DNA from: Phascolarctobacterium sp.
GTDB taxonomy: Bacteria > Bacillota > Negativicutes > Acidaminococcales > Acidaminococcaceae
Reading direction: 5' to 3'
NCBI GenBank assembly: GCA_004558595.1
Contig: SFCN01000054.1
Coordinates: 1 to 13,529, forward strand
Length of the DNA: 13,529 nucleotides
Within the stretch, counting starts at the first letter, position 1, and every line of letters starts with the position of its first letter. Shown here one piece after another: positions 13,270 through 13,529 of the stretch. The notes below the pieces were generated by a model. It saw only the letters and a program-made list of their open reading frames with translations, searched no databases and was not told the DNA's origin. A program made the translations under genes and the position numbers.

Positions 13270-13335
13270 TGATTAAAACTAACTAAAACTGCTTAAAGCT
13301 TCAAGAAGGGTATAAAACACCATTCTTATCATATT

Positions 13336-13364
13336 ATTTTAGCATAATCCACAATCCTTGTCTA
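13336..13364 (-). promoter_or_regulatory. Promoter of the yggS-sepF-proC-ylmH-divIVA operon
   Basis: The -35 box TAGACA (13364-13359, 5 of 6), a 17-base spacer and TAAAAT (13341-13336, 5 of 6) with an upstream TGC form an extended -10 promoter on the minus strand. The start is predicted near 13329, giving a leader of about 113 bases. No other convincing promoter was seen within the six genes, so this probably drives them all. Confidence 0.75.
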
Positions 13365-13425
13365 TGAAAGCAGGCTAATTCCTATAAGCGTAGGCAAAAA
13401 ACTTCTTGCAGCTAAAGAAAGCAAG

Positions 13426-13454
13426 AACCCTGACCGGCAGCACCGGTCAGGGTT
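13426..13454. terminator. Strong hairpin terminator upstream of the yggS operon
   Basis: AACCCTGACCGG and CCGGTCAGGGTT form a perfect 12-bp stem with a 5-base loop. The plus side is followed by TTTTGT and the minus side by TTCTTGCTTTCTTT. Because all neighbouring genes read leftward, it probably ends the gene beyond the right edge. The better T-run is on the plus strand, so the direction is not settled. Confidence 0.7.
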
Positions 13455-13467
13455 TTGTCTGGCTATT

Positions 13468-13529
13468 TTACGAACTTTTGTTTCCCATCGCGTTTTCCGA
13501 GGGGAACTTTTCAATAGCAAAAGTATTAT
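13468..13529 (-). CDS. Possible C-terminal end of an unidentified leftward gene (partial)
   Basis: One minus-strand frame is open from the right edge to a TAA at 13470-13468 and would encode about 19 residues ending in ENAMGNKSS. The stop lies about 14 bases before the strong hairpin at 13426-13454, the usual distance for a gene end. The fragment is too short to recognise, and another minus frame is also open here, so this is a positional guess. Confidence 0.3.
   Translation of the reverse strand, partial: NTFAIEKFPSENAMGNKSS

Noticed and set aside
13279..13323. Possible 14-codon leader peptide (ATG at 13323, minus strand) in the yggS leader
   Set aside because: It starts about 6 bases after the predicted transcription start, has no Shine-Dalgarno and no run of regulatory codons, so chance is the simplest explanation.
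1..13529. CRISPR arrays, insertion sequences, phage genes, toxin-antitoxin or defence modules
   Set aside because: No spaced direct repeats, terminal inverted repeats, transposase or integrase motifs were seen; every large gene is a recognisable housekeeping family.

Overview
This is a core chromosomal window, most probably from a Firmicute (Bacillota). The evidence is the yggS-sepF-ylmH-divIVA-ileS cell-division neighbourhood, a T-box leader in front of ileS, GGAGG-type ribosome binding sites and sigma-A-type promoters. A stand-alone oxaloacetate-decarboxylase-type carboxyltransferase suggests the Negativicutes (Acidaminococcus/Phascolarctobacterium/Veillonella relatives). That finer placement is inference.

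Layout, left to right. Bases 1-190 hold a strong leftward promoter and the leader of what is probably a ribosomal RNA operon beyond the left edge. A rightward promoter next to it drives a class A penicillin-binding protein (339-2399), which ends at a terminator. Next, also rightward, is a biotin-dependent carboxyltransferase (2542-3912) with its own extended -10 promoter. A terminator usable from both sides separates it from the leftward genes. From there to the right edge every gene reads leftward. In order of transcription they are the tail of an unidentified gene at the right edge with a terminator, then a promoter and yggS, sepF, proC, ylmH, divIVA and a histidine phosphatase. These are followed by a promoter, an isoleucine T-box leader and ileS, and finally a CNNM/CorC-family membrane protein.

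How the genes fit together. SepF and DivIVA act at the division septum or cell pole, and PBP1A builds peptidoglycan. YggS (PLP homeostasis) and ProC (proline synthesis) are a classic genomic pair, here split by sepF. YlmH is an S4-domain RNA-binding protein. The six genes are separated by 23 bases at most or overlap, so they look like one operon. IleS has its own promoter and T-box, so it should be expressed when uncharged tRNA-Ile accumulates. No clear terminator was found between the histidine phosphatase and the T-box promoter, so operon transcripts may also enter the T-box.

No mobile element, CRISPR array, tRNA gene or defence system was seen. I found no convincing undescribed multi-gene system. 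The points most worth a second look are regulatory: phased A-tracts at the presumed rRNA promoter, a hairpin at the predicted 5' end of the PBP mRNA, an ambiguous and possibly leaderless start for the CNNM protein, and an inverted repeat inside the carboxyltransferase promoter.
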